Assembly: GCA_958296055.1 (NCBI GenBank)
Contig: CATQHS010000001.1
Span: forward strand, 413,917-477,916
Length of the DNA: 64,000 nucleotides
Source of the DNA: an uncultured Acidimicrobiales bacterium
GTDB taxonomy: Bacteria; Actinomycetota; Acidimicrobiia; Acidimicrobiales; Aldehydirespiratoraceae
Reading direction: 5' to 3'
Shown here: piece after piece, positions 29,901 through 38,035 of the stretch
Layout: the number at the start of each line of letters is the position of its first letter
Position numbering within the stretch: position 1 is the first letter of the stretch
The notes under the pieces: model-generated
Database searches by the model: none
The model's input: the letters and a program-made list of their open reading frames with translations, nothing else
What the model was told of the DNA's origin: nothing
Program-made: the position numbers and the translations under genes

Positions 29901-30033
29901 GGGCGAAGTTGAGCACGCCGGTGGACCGGTAGACGAGCACGAACCCGGCCGCGAAGGCGGCGTAGGTGAGCCCGGTCACCGCGCCCAGCGCCAGGGCCTG
30001 CTGGCTCACGGTGACGCCGAGGAGCTCGATCAC
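26938..30033 (-). CDS. Triple fusion of branched-chain amino acid ABC permeases LivH and LivM with ATPase LivG
   Basis: A 1031-residue single chain. Residues about 1-300 are LivH-like (GFVLVYRSTGVLNFAHGEVG). Residues about 325-645 are LivM-like (LTGWAGQLSLGQYAFVGLGG). Residues about 655-770 are a Pro/Ser-rich linker containing five exact ARSPEPSSLPV units and a partial one. Residues about 775-1031 are LivG-like (Walker A GANGAGKST, signature DLSTGTRRIVELG, Walker B VLLLDEPTAGV). Separate genes are the rule in this family; joining all three is unusual. The signature motif is STGTRR in place of the common SGGQQR. GTG start, overlapping the stop of the MFS-LivF gene (GTGA). Cargo unknown. Confidence 0.92.
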   Translation of the reverse strand: MIELLGVTVSQQALALGAVTGLTYAAFAAGFVLVYRSTGVLNFAHGEVGAFGAALFVLLLAGYSLHYWLAFALAVLAGAAVAMAAELTVIRRLFASPRLVVLIATIGLGKIVAFAKISLPAVITPGPIPAPFAAVWTPTGHIRLQAREIVVLIVVPVLIAALAWFMTRTRFGLAVRASASNPDTARLYGISPRRTSTVVWTISGAFAAATAVLFAPLQGVNSAQAGTAAIAEPLLLRVLVVSLLARMRSLPGTLAAGLAVGVAEQLVRSNVASANRSVVDVYLFAAVLAAVLLAARGARSDGGWSLSPRVRPRPVRADSPWWARRIDALGLAALFGLLAGLGFWFSAGSALFTWTGIVLFAMVALSLSVLTGWAGQLSLGQYAFVGLGGMTVVGLTRGHDIPIPFDLFDLSLSLPWGAAVAVATGAGVTAALLVGLPALRVRGLFLAVTTLAFAVASSSWLLTQGFFTGGTSAPRPVSPPVVEWGPVVIDFGASRRNFFFLCLGSLALIAVVVARLRRTGIGRCWIAVRDNEEMAAASTVSPTRMKLSAFAVAGGIAAYSGALLVTLLPSLQPATLFPARESIVVVATAIIGGLGSVAGPILGALWVRGVPQATPDELDPLIRLVTSDIGLLVLLMYLPGGLLHVVHRARDAILDRFGSPTAASAHPPDLVEPSARSPEPSSLPVARSPEPSSLPVARSPEPSSLPVARSPEPSSLPVARSPEPSSLPVARSPEPVAPSAARPVGSSVLPAGSVSSPAPPGSSPVALALEARGVTVRFGGNVAVDGVSITVRQGELVGLIGANGAGKSTLFNAISGFVPASGRVLVMGRDVTRRRAVARHARGLGRGFQAARLYPELTVRESVMVALEARHPSRLAPSATGLPPSPGSERRKQTEAGEIVDYLGLGRYADSLIADLSTGTRRIVELGSLLAVRARVLLLDEPTAGVAQRETEAFGPLIACVRDELDAAVVVIEHDMGLVMGISDRIYCLESGAVIAEGPPSAVRNDPLVIASYLGTDERAIHRSNPALHDT
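27831..28011. repeat. 33-base minisatellite in the LivM-LivG linker
   Basis: Five perfect head-to-tail copies of a 33-base unit (starting GCTCGGGCGAGCGGGCGACT) at 27831, 27864, 27897, 27930 and 27963, then a partial copy to about 28011. The unit is a multiple of three and encodes ARSPEPSSLPV on the minus strand, so copy-number change would lengthen the linker without a frameshift. The lack of any divergence suggests recent expansion. Confidence 0.95.
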
Positions 30034-32223
30034 CCCCCCTCGCCCCCCAGGAAGACGGCCCGGGCCAGGTCGTCCCGCTCGGCCAGCTCCGAGGCCGGGC
30101 CGTCGAAGCGGACGCGGCCCTTCTCCATGAAGACGGCCCGGTCGGCGAAGGCCAGCGCCACGTTGAGCGACTGCTCGACTATCACCATGGTCTGGCCCCG
30201 GCCCCGCAGCTCCTCGACCACCTCCAGCAGCTCCTGAACCATGACCGGGGCCAGCCCGAGGCTGAGCTCATCAATCAGCAGCACCTCCGGCTCGTGGGCC
30301 AGGGCCATGGCCAGCGCCAGCATCTGCTGCTGCCCGCCCGAGAGGTCGCCGGCGGGGACCGAGAGCCGCCCGGCCAGGGCCGGGAACGGCTCGACCGCCG
30401 AGTCCAGCCGGGCCTCGACCGCGGCCCGGTCCAAGCCCCGGCGCGCCAGCGCGGCCCGGAGGTTGTCGCGCCCGGTGAGCGCCGGGAAGACCCCGCCTCC
30501 CCCGCGCAACTGCACGATCCCGGCCGCGAACCTGGCCTCGGCCTCGGCGTAGGTGACGGTCCGCCCGTTGAGGCGCACCACCCCCCCGGTCGGGGATGCC
30601 GAGCCCGCTGACCGCCCGCAGCAGCGTCGACTTGCCGGCCCCGTTGGTGCCGAGCAGGGCCAGCGCCTCGCCCCGGGCCACCTCCAGGCTCACGTCGAAC
30701 AGCACCTGGACCGGCCCGTAGCTGAAGTCGAGGTTGCGGACCTGCAGGACCGGCGCCGAGGCGGGGGCGGCCGCGATCCGCTCGTGCTCGGCCCGCTCCT
30801 CGAGCAGCTCCTCCACCGCCAGGGAGATGTCGCGGCGCATCCAGCGGCTGCCGCGCACGATGAGGGCGCCGCCGATCACCGCGGCCGGCGGGGCCACCAC
30901 CAGCAGGGCGGTGCGGTTGTTGTAGGCGTCGGAGAGCTGCCCGGCCACCAGCCCCCCGAAGAAGCCGCCCATCAAGAAGACGAAGACCGGTATCAGGGCG
31001 AAGGCCTGGGCCCTGATCCGGTAGGGGGAGACGGCCGCGACGATCGACGGGGCGGCCACGAACGCGGTGGAGATCAGGGCCTGGGCCAGCGCCAGCATGG
31101 CCACCAGCGGGCCGATCATCTTGATCGGCAAGGCGACGGCGTAGACCACCCCGGTCAGGACCACCATCCAGCCGGCCAGGCGCATCATGGCCGAGGGGTC
31201 CCGGCGGAAGCCCCGGTCGAAGAGGCGGCCGGCGAAAGGCAGCGCGGCCAGCGAGGCCACCCACATGAGCGACTCCACGATCCCCCGCTCCAGGGGGCCC
31301 AGCCCGTACTTGTCCTCGAGCAGGAGGTTGAACTGGATGGGCACGGCGATCAGCGCGAACCCGAGCACGCCCACCCCGGTGGCCAGGTAGTGGAAGGTCT
31401 TGATCTTGCGCAGCCGGGCGAAGGCCGCGCCCGCCGTCACCGGCAGATCGACGGGGGCGTCCCGCCGGGCCCCGAACACGGCCTCCTGCTCGAAGCGGCC
31501 CCGCTCGGGCTCTTTGAGGATCAGCGAAGCGGCCGCGGCCAGCAGCGGCGGGACGGCCACCACGAAGAACGCCGCCCTCCACCCCTCGGCGCCGCCGGCC
31601 CAGGCCGCGGCTCCGCCGACCGCCAGCGGGCCCAGCAACTGGCCGACGGGGCGGCCCATGGCCTCGAAGGCGAAGATCCGGCTCCGGGCCCCTATGGGGT
31701 AGGCGTCGACCAGCAGCGAGCCCGACACCGGGAGCCGGTAGGCCTGGCCCAGCCCGGTGCCGGCGCTGGTCAGAAAGAGCTGGAACGGGTTGACGACCAG
31801 GCCGCTCAGGAACACGGTGCCGGCCCAGAAGGCGGAGGCGACCGGGATGATCCGCACCCGGGCCACCCGGTCGGCCAGCGCGGCCATGGGCACGGCGCCG
31901 AGCACCAGCGTCACCCCGGCGAAGCCGAGCACCCCGATCAGGACGGTGTCGCTCACGCCGAGGGAGGCCTGGATGTCGGGGGCGAGCACCCGGATGGCCC
32001 TGGGGATCTCGTCGATCACGTTGAGCAGGAACAGCACCGCCGCCATCGAGACCCCGCCGGCCCGCAGCCCCTCCCGGAAGGTCATGGGGGCGTCGCCCAC
32101 GCCGGGCAGCAGGTCGTCGGGCAGGACGGTCTCGGCGTCGCGGGCCCGCTGGTCGGCCCGGCGCCTGGCCTCCTCGGAGAGCACGGCCCCGGTCAGGTCG
32201 GCCACTTCGGCCCGCGGCTTCAC
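30030..32223 (-). CDS. MFS protein fused to LivF-type ABC ATPase, frameshifted at a G7 tract
   Basis: The first frame (32223 to about 30588) encodes a 12-helix MFS domain (residues about 40-470; FREGLRAGGVSMAAVLFLLN, MAALADRVARVRIIP). It then enters an ABC domain (LQVRNLDFSYGP, Walker A GTNGAGKST). Coding then shifts to the frame ending at 30030, which supplies the rest: DLSGGQQQMLALAMALA, LLIDELSLGLAP and VIVEQSLNVALAFADR. The break is at a run of seven G (coding strand; 30581-30587). Six would give one open protein of 730 residues. Either the assembly has an extra base, the tract is phase-variable, or the ribosome slips. The MFS-ABC fusion itself is rare. Confidence 0.82.
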
Positions 32224-32393
32224 GCCCTCATGTTTCCACGGCCGGCCCGCCCGTCCCGGCTCAACGGCGAGCGAGCCCTCGGCCGGTTCGCCCGTCCCGG
32301 CTCAAGAGGCGGCGGCGAGACCCGCGGCCGCCCCGGCTCAGGGCGGCTTTAGGATGGCGGCGGGACCGCGGACGCATGGATGGAGGGCTTCCA

Positions 32394-34091
32394 ATGAGTC
32401 GACTGAGTCAACGATGGCGATCCGTCGCGGCTCTGCTCGTGGCTCTGAGCCTGGCGGCCGCGGCCTGCGGCGGCGAGACGACCGGCGACGACACCGGGGA
32501 CAGCTCCCCCACTACCGAGCCAGCCGGCACTCAGGCCCCCGAAGACACCGACGACGGGACCGATGAGACCGCCACCAGCACCGGCGGCGCCGACGACGGC
32601 GGCACCGACGCCAGCGCCGAGCCGGCCGACGACGAGGCTGCCGAAGACCCGGCCGCCGAGCCCGTAGACGAGTACGTCCCCAACATCTACGACGATCCCC
32701 GCGACGGCGTCTTCGACGAGTTCCAGGCCGGCTTCGACCGAGGCGACCACCCCTTCACCCAGATCGACGCCCTGTGCCGCCCCCATCCGGAGGCCGAGAA
32801 CCGGGTGGCCACCGATCCCGGCATCGAGGCCGACTCGATCACCCTGGTGCACCTGCGGTCCCAGCTCGAGGATCTCATGGGCCTGGGCTTCGCCGTGGAC
32901 GTGGGCGACCCGGCCGAGATGTTCGAGACCTTCGCCGCCGTCATCAACGAGCAGTGCGGCGGGATACGGGGCCGCATGATCGACCTGCGCACCATCGAGT
33001 ACTCGCCTATGGGCGCCACTGTCGACGCCGACCGCAACGCGGCCTGCATCCAGGCCACCGAGGACTTCAACGGGGTGATCCTGCTCAACTCGTCGGGCCT
33101 GCAGGGCTCGGCCAACCTCTGCATCGTGGAGGACCACCAGACCGCGTTCATCTCCACCCAGGGCCAGAGCGAAGAGTTCATGAAGCGGGGCGAGGACCTG
33201 CTGGTGTCGCTGTCGCCCACCCTGGAGGAGAGCCTGCGCTTCTTGGCCCGGGACCTGATCGACCGGGGGGCGCTGGAGGGGAAGACCACCGGCGTGGCCG
33301 CGCCCGACACCCCCGGCCAGTACGAGGCCGTGCGCACCGGCCTGGTCGAGGTGCTGGAGGCCGCCGGCGTCGAGGTGGCCGTCTTCGACGTGATCGGGTG
33401 CGGGGGCCGGACGACGTGCAACGAGGGCCTGACCGAATCGGTGCAGAGGCTCAAGGACGCCGGCGTGGACGTGTTCTTCAACGTGCTGAACGTCATCTCA
33501 GCCCCCGGCTACATCAGCGAGATGGTGGCCCAAGGGTTCGAGCCCGGCGACGTGCAGTTCTACGCCTCCGACTTCAACTCCCAGGCCGGCGAGCTGGTTT
33601 CCTCCAAGATCGTGGCCTTCGGCGGCCAGGCCGCGGGCGACCTCTACAACGGGGCCGTCATCGTCGACGACGCCAACACCGGCGCCTACCGCCTCGCCGG
33701 CTACGAGCCCCTGGCCTACACCGAGATGTGCAACGACGTCTACGGGGCCAACAGCGGATCGGGCGCCAACCACGAGTCGGAGGACCGGAGCACGGGCTCG
33801 TCGGCCTACGGCATGGTGGCCACGGTGTGCGACATCATGCGGATCGCGGCCCGGGCCATCTACGACGCGGGCGACAACCCGACCCGGGCCGACATATATG
33901 CGGCCATGGCCAACCTGGGGCCGATCGACTCCAACGAGATGCTCCCCTTCTCGATCCGGCCGGGCAAGACCCAGGCCCCCGACGCCATCCACACCCTGGT
34001 GTTCGAGTCGCCTTGCACCAAGGACGCCCCCTTCGGCGCCGAGGAAATCTGCATCTACCCAGTCGACGACTACCGCCCCGCCCCCCGCTGA
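32394..34091 (+). CDS. Branched-chain amino acid-type ABC substrate-binding lipoprotein
   Basis: A 565-residue protein from ATG 32394 (GGAGG 7 bases upstream). The signal RWRSVAALLVALSLAAAACGG has lipobox AAAC. An acidic Thr/Asp/Glu/Pro-rich linker of about 80 residues follows, then a periplasmic-binding-protein type I domain (SQLEDLMGLGFAVDVGDP, AAVINEQCGGIRGR, VIGCGGRTTCNEG) as in Leu/Ile/Val and amide receptors. It is divergent from the MFS-LivF / LivHMG genes by 170 bases and should be their receptor. It is larger than a typical LivK, mainly through the linker. Confidence 0.85.
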   Translation: MSRLSQRWRSVAALLVALSLAAAACGGETTGDDTGDSSPTTEPAGTQAPEDTDDGTDETATSTGGADDGGTDASAEPADDEAAEDPAAEPVDEYVPNIYDDPRDGVFDEFQAGFDRGDHPFTQIDALCRPHPEAENRVATDPGIEADSITLVHLRSQLEDLMGLGFAVDVGDPAEMFETFAAVINEQCGGIRGRMIDLRTIEYSPMGATVDADRNAACIQATEDFNGVILLNSSGLQGSANLCIVEDHQTAFISTQGQSEEFMKRGEDLLVSLSPTLEESLRFLARDLIDRGALEGKTTGVAAPDTPGQYEAVRTGLVEVLEAAGVEVAVFDVIGCGGRTTCNEGLTESVQRLKDAGVDVFFNVLNVISAPGYISEMVAQGFEPGDVQFYASDFNSQAGELVSSKIVAFGGQAAGDLYNGAVIVDDANTGAYRLAGYEPLAYTEMCNDVYGANSGSGANHESEDRSTGSSAYGMVATVCDIMRIAARAIYDAGDNPTRADIYAAMANLGPIDSNEMLPFSIRPGKTQAPDAIHTLVFESPCTKDAPFGAEEICIYPVDDYRPAPR

Positions 34092-34147
34092 ACCGGCGTC
34101 ATCCGCAACTCAGCAGAATCGGCAGTTAGCGATGGGGTAAATCGCAG

Positions 34148-35827
34148 CTACCGGTCGGCGGAAGGGGACTTCCAAACGTTGACCGCCATACGGGCCAGAC
34201 GCTCGGCACGTTCACGAATAGCGTTCTCGTTCCAGACCATAACCTGGCCCAAGCCTTCATTTAGCCGAAGCGGACTCTCACGAAACCCGCCCACCATATC
34301 GCGTTTCTCATCGAAAGTCCGATCGCTATATTCAGCATTGTAGCCAGTCAAGGTGAGATTGCCAAGAGTATGCAGCAAATTCTGTTGTATTTGCTGCCAG
34401 TCTTCACCTAGAGTATCTTGCCACGACTTCAATAGATTCTCATTCTGAGGTAGGATATGTTCAATAGTATATTCAGAAATAGAAATACGCTCTTTCCGAT
34501 CATGATTCTCTAGTCTTCGCAGCCAATAGCCACGATTACGAAAATTGTAGAGATCTCTTACCTTTATTTTCTTCTGAAACTCGTCATCATCTGGAAAGCG
34601 CCTATAATATGGCATTGACAAGAACTGGGTGTGTATGCTTTCTAGATATCGGTTCCTGTCTAGAGACCTGCTGAAAGTAGCAAATGTCGTGTTGTGCGAA
34701 TTTGTAGGAACATCACAGACGGCTCGCCTAAATATATAACTTTCAATGAGTCGTACCGCTTCAAGTAATTCTCTGGACGATAGCCTTACCTCACTATATT
34801 CGTCGTACAATGTAAGCAATAGGGGCATATAAACATCTACCTTCAGTTCCTTCAGGTCACGAAATGCCATATCAAGATATGGGTCCGCCTCTGTCCCAAA
34901 GGCTATAATGCAATAGTAGTTAGCAAACTTATGAAGATCAGAAACTAGATCATCTACACCACTTGACTCTGACGTGTAATTGTCTGCATGTTTTTTGAAG
35001 GCATCATAAACGTATCGTATATTAGGTTCCGTTTTTACGATCAAGTAGTATCTCACAAATCTGTCAAAATCTGTTCTATAGTGACTACCGAACATCTCTT
35101 CCATTGGACGCCAATATTTGGTGTACAATTTCTCCTGATGCGCCGATTCAAGACCCATTAATACGAAATTGCGAATTAAATCTGCTTGAGTGAGATTGAG
35201 CCCGGTGGAGTTTAGGCTCTCAAAGATCAACTGTGGATTTTCCTGCCCTCGGGTCAGGGCGACATCCACGATCATAAGCTTTTCCAGTCCTTTACAAAGC
35301 GGAATTAAGTCTTCACCCAGTTTCTTAATCCATTCTTCGAAGAAACTAAAGTTATCTTTCACGCGTGATTCATACTCGACTGAAAGCGGCTCCTGTTCCA
35401 TAATAGTCTGGAGGGCACGCTTATCAGTCTTTGTCAACAGTAATTTATATCTTAGGTCGTGATCTTCCAATTGATTAAGCAAATAATAACTGCGTAGTTT
35501 CCTAGCAGAGAAGCCGGGGATGGGTTCATTGTCTTCTAGATATCTGGCCATGGCTTCGATAATTAGTGATACAGTGGTTAGTCTCTGCTGCCCGTCGATG
35601 ACAAAAAGCTTTGATTGGCTAGACACCTGGTAAGGTTCCTGTTCTATGTACACGATGGAACCTATAAAATGGGATGGAATAGTTTCGCTGCTACCCGCCC
35701 GAAGAATATCATCCCATAGTTGGAGACATTGCTCTTTACCCCATGAATAAGTGCGCTGATAAATCGGGATAATAAACTGCGGTGATTTCTTAAGAAAAGG
35801 TAGTAGTTTAGATTCGGTGGCTTTCAC
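34148..35827 (-). CDS. GmrSD-type (DUF262-DUF1524) modification-dependent restriction enzyme
   Basis: A 559-residue single chain. The N-terminal DUF262/GmrS half has IPIYQRTYSWGKEQCLQLWDDI near residue 20 and FVIDGQQRLTTVSLI near 75, the DGQQR nucleotide-using motif. The C-terminal DUF1524/GmrD half has the HNH-like YTIEHILPQNE (about 460) and NLTLTGYNAEYSDRTFDEKR. Such type IV enzymes cut modified phage DNA. The gene is conspicuously AT-rich with different codon use (ATA, AGA, TTA) against GC-rich neighbours, which indicates recent transfer. It stands alone between the solute-binding lipoprotein and xerC. Confidence 0.9.
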   Translation of the reverse strand: MKATESKLLPFLKKSPQFIIPIYQRTYSWGKEQCLQLWDDILRAGSSETIPSHFIGSIVYIEQEPYQVSSQSKLFVIDGQQRLTTVSLIIEAMARYLEDNEPIPGFSARKLRSYYLLNQLEDHDLRYKLLLTKTDKRALQTIMEQEPLSVEYESRVKDNFSFFEEWIKKLGEDLIPLCKGLEKLMIVDVALTRGQENPQLIFESLNSTGLNLTQADLIRNFVLMGLESAHQEKLYTKYWRPMEEMFGSHYRTDFDRFVRYYLIVKTEPNIRYVYDAFKKHADNYTSESSGVDDLVSDLHKFANYYCIIAFGTEADPYLDMAFRDLKELKVDVYMPLLLTLYDEYSEVRLSSRELLEAVRLIESYIFRRAVCDVPTNSHNTTFATFSRSLDRNRYLESIHTQFLSMPYYRRFPDDDEFQKKIKVRDLYNFRNRGYWLRRLENHDRKERISISEYTIEHILPQNENLLKSWQDTLGEDWQQIQQNLLHTLGNLTLTGYNAEYSDRTFDEKRDMVGGFRESPLRLNEGLGQVMVWNENAIRERAERLARMAVNVWKSPSADR

Positions 35828-35904
35828 GACACGGAACTTCCTTCTGTGATTTGCAGATCAGAGACTCTACTTGATTCCTGTTCGGTTACCATCTCTGGCT
35901 TCGG

Positions 35905-36786
35905 TCAGGCTCGGGGGTGGGTGGAGCGGTGTATGTCGCGCAGGCGCTCTCGGCTTACCCGGGTGTAGATCTGGGTGGTGGTCAGGTCGGCGTGGCCTAG
36001 CAGTTCCTGAACCGCCCGCAGGTCGGCGCCGCCGTCGAGGAGGTGGGTGGCGAAGGTGTGGCGAAGGGCGTGGGGGTGAGTCGGGCTCTGGCTGCGCCGG
36101 TCGAGTATGCGGCGCACGTCCCGGGGGGTGAGGGCCCGGCCCCGCTGGTTGAGGAACACCGCGCCGGGCGGGGAGTCGGCGGTGGCGTAGGCGGGGCGGG
36201 CCGAGGACAGCCAGTCCCCCAGCGCCTGCACCGCGGGGGCGCTGAGCGGCACCCGGCGGGGCTTGTCGCCCTTGCCCCACACCGTCAGGGCGGCGGAGTC
36301 GGGTTCCACGGCACCAACGGTGAGGGTGCACAGCTCGGCCACCCGCAGCCCGCTCCCGTACAGGATCTCCACCACGGCCCGGTCCCGGATCTGGCGGGGC
36401 TCGTCGGGGTCGCCGACCTTGGCCGGGCCGTCGATCAGCGTGTCGATCTCGTCGGCCTTGAGCACCCGGGGGAGCCGGGACGCGCCCTTGGGGGCGTGGA
36501 GCCCGGCGCTGGGGTCGGCCTCGACCCGGGCGGTGCGGCGGGCCCAGTCGAAGTAGCGGCGCAGCACGGAAGCCTTGCGGGCGATGGTGCGACGGGCGTA
36601 TCCGCGGGTGTCGAGGTTGGCCAGGTAGCGCCGCAGGTTCAGGCGGGTCACCTGGCGGGGGCCGGCGGCTCCGACGCGTTCCAGCCACTCGACGGCGGCG
36701 GCCATGTCCCGGGCGTACACAGCCCGGGTGGAGTCGGCCACCCGCACCAGCGAGTCCAGCCACTCCTCGGTGTCCCAGCCGGTCAC
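35905..36786 (-). CDS. xerC: Tyrosine recombinase XerC/XerD
   Basis: A 293-residue tyrosine recombinase. The SAM-like N-terminal core (TRAVYARDMAAAVEWLERVG) is followed by the catalytic domain with Arg in GSGLRVAELC, Lys in GKGDKPRRVP, HALRHTFATHLL (HxxR), LLGHADLTTTQIYT (His and the nucleophile Tyr). It resolves chromosome dimers. The position after dprA and comM on this strand is the normal actinobacterial setting for xerC. GTG start at 36786. Confidence 0.9.
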   Translation of the reverse strand: MTGWDTEEWLDSLVRVADSTRAVYARDMAAAVEWLERVGAAGPRQVTRLNLRRYLANLDTRGYARRTIARKASVLRRYFDWARRTARVEADPSAGLHAPKGASRLPRVLKADEIDTLIDGPAKVGDPDEPRQIRDRAVVEILYGSGLRVAELCTLTVGAVEPDSAALTVWGKGDKPRRVPLSAPAVQALGDWLSSARPAYATADSPPGAVFLNQRGRALTPRDVRRILDRRSQSPTHPHALRHTFATHLLDGGADLRAVQELLGHADLTTTQIYTRVSRERLRDIHRSTHPRA

Positions 36787-36840
36787 GACCCCATTCTACG
36801 ATCGGCGCCCCGTCGATCCGGGCACCGCCGCCCCCCCGCT

Positions 36841-36921
36841 CGCCGACCGGGCACCGCCCCCCGACCCGACCGCCGACCGGGCACCGCCCCCCGACCCGAC
36901 CGCCGACCGGGCACCGCCCCC
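36841..36921. repeat. 30-base tandem repeat upstream of xerC
   Basis: Two perfect 30-base units (36841-36870, 36871-36900) and a 21-base partial third. The unit reads CGCCGACCGGGCACCGCCCC then CCGACCCGAC. It lies between the divergent xerC and MNT-HEPN genes and probably overlaps their promoters. Not coding. Confidence 0.9.
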
Positions 36922-37005
36922 TCAGACCGCGCCTGTGGAGGGCGACACGGCCGGCGCGCCCTCGGCGGGTTGACGTGTCACCAGAGGCCACTACACTTAC
37001 CGACG

Positions 37006-37989
37006 ATGGCTCTGGCACAATCGACCGCCGTCCCCACGATGGACGCGGCGCAACGGGCCGCCGAGGTGGTGGCTTCCCAAGGGGCCGCCCGGGTCTTGCT
37101 GTTCGGGTCGTTGGCCCGGGGCGTCCCCGGCCCGGACAGCGACATCGACTTGGTGGCGATCTTCGCCGACTTGGGCGACTACTCGCAGCGGCGCGCCGTC
37201 AAGCTCCGGCTGCAGGAGGCAGCCAGAGCGGCGGCGGGCCATCCGGTGGACCTTCACGTGACCGACTTCCCCGAATGGATCAAACGAACCACCGAGGTGA
37301 CGGCCTCGTTCGAGGCGTCGATCACGGACGAAGCCCTGGTTCTGGCCAACCGCGAGCCCTCCGTCACCCCGGATTGGGGCAAGGAGATCGGGCTGGTGGA
37401 CAACAACTTGGACGAGGCCGGACGACGGTTCGGGGACATCGAGACGCATTGCCGGGAGCTGGCCAACCATCTGCGGCCCGACGAGTTCGAAGCGACGGCT
37501 GGAGCATCCGACGGCGAGCGGTATCGCTTGAACCGCATGAGGCAGATCTGCGGGGACGCGGCCCGGGCGATCGAGAACGCCTTGAAGACTCTGGTGGCGC
37601 TCGAAGGCACATCCCCGAAGAAGGTTCACAACATCAACGACCTGCTGGCCCAGATGAGAGACCGGCGTCTGGCTGAAGGGGTGCGTCGATCCATCGCCAG
37701 CTCCGGGCTGACCGGGAAGGCGATCGCCAACTGGCACGTCAAGAGCAACTACGCCAACGACGTCAAAATCCAGTGGGTCGAAGCCGAGGCCGACAAGACC
37801 GCGATGGTGAACCTGGCCGGAGCTTGCGCCGCCGCGGCCGCCGACGCCTACCGAGCCGCAGGCGGCGACCCCCAATTGCTGCACGGCATGAGCGAGGCTC
37901 TGGACAAAATCAGACGGGACGGGCCCGGCGCCCTCGGAGCGGCGCCGGTCTTCGCCCCGTTAGACGAGGCGGACCCGCCGGAGCGCTAG
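37006..37989 (+). CDS. Fused MNT nucleotidyltransferase-HEPN domain protein
   Basis: A 327-residue protein from ATG 37006. The N-terminal minimal nucleotidyltransferase has FGSLARG (residues 33-39) and DSDIDL (44-49), with a further Asp in PVDLHV. The C-terminal part (about 150-260) is HEPN-like, with RYRLNRMRQICGDAARAIEN and the KVHNINDLL helix. In HepT/MntA toxin-antitoxin systems these are two proteins, with MntA adenylylating HepT to silence it. Here both are in one chain. It could be a self-inhibited RNase or a metabolic nucleotidyltransferase. Monocistronic, divergent from xerC. Confidence 0.75.
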   Translation: MALAQSTAVPTMDAAQRAAEVVASQGAARVLLFGSLARGVPGPDSDIDLVAIFADLGDYSQRRAVKLRLQEAARAAAGHPVDLHVTDFPEWIKRTTEVTASFEASITDEALVLANREPSVTPDWGKEIGLVDNNLDEAGRRFGDIETHCRELANHLRPDEFEATAGASDGERYRLNRMRQICGDAARAIENALKTLVALEGTSPKKVHNINDLLAQMRDRRLAEGVRRSIASSGLTGKAIANWHVKSNYANDVKIQWVEAEADKTAMVNLAGACAAAAADAYRAAGGDPQLLHGMSEALDKIRRDGPGALGAAPVFAPLDEADPPER

Positions 37990-38035
37990 GAAATCATTCA
38001 GGGCCCAGGCCGCCCCGCGTCCGTCGAGTGGGCGG

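Noticed and set aside
26938..34091. Liv-type transporter annotated as a leucine importer
   Set aside because: Family membership is clear, but the fusions and the large receptor give no evidence for the amino acid. Related systems carry urea, amides or aromatic compounds.
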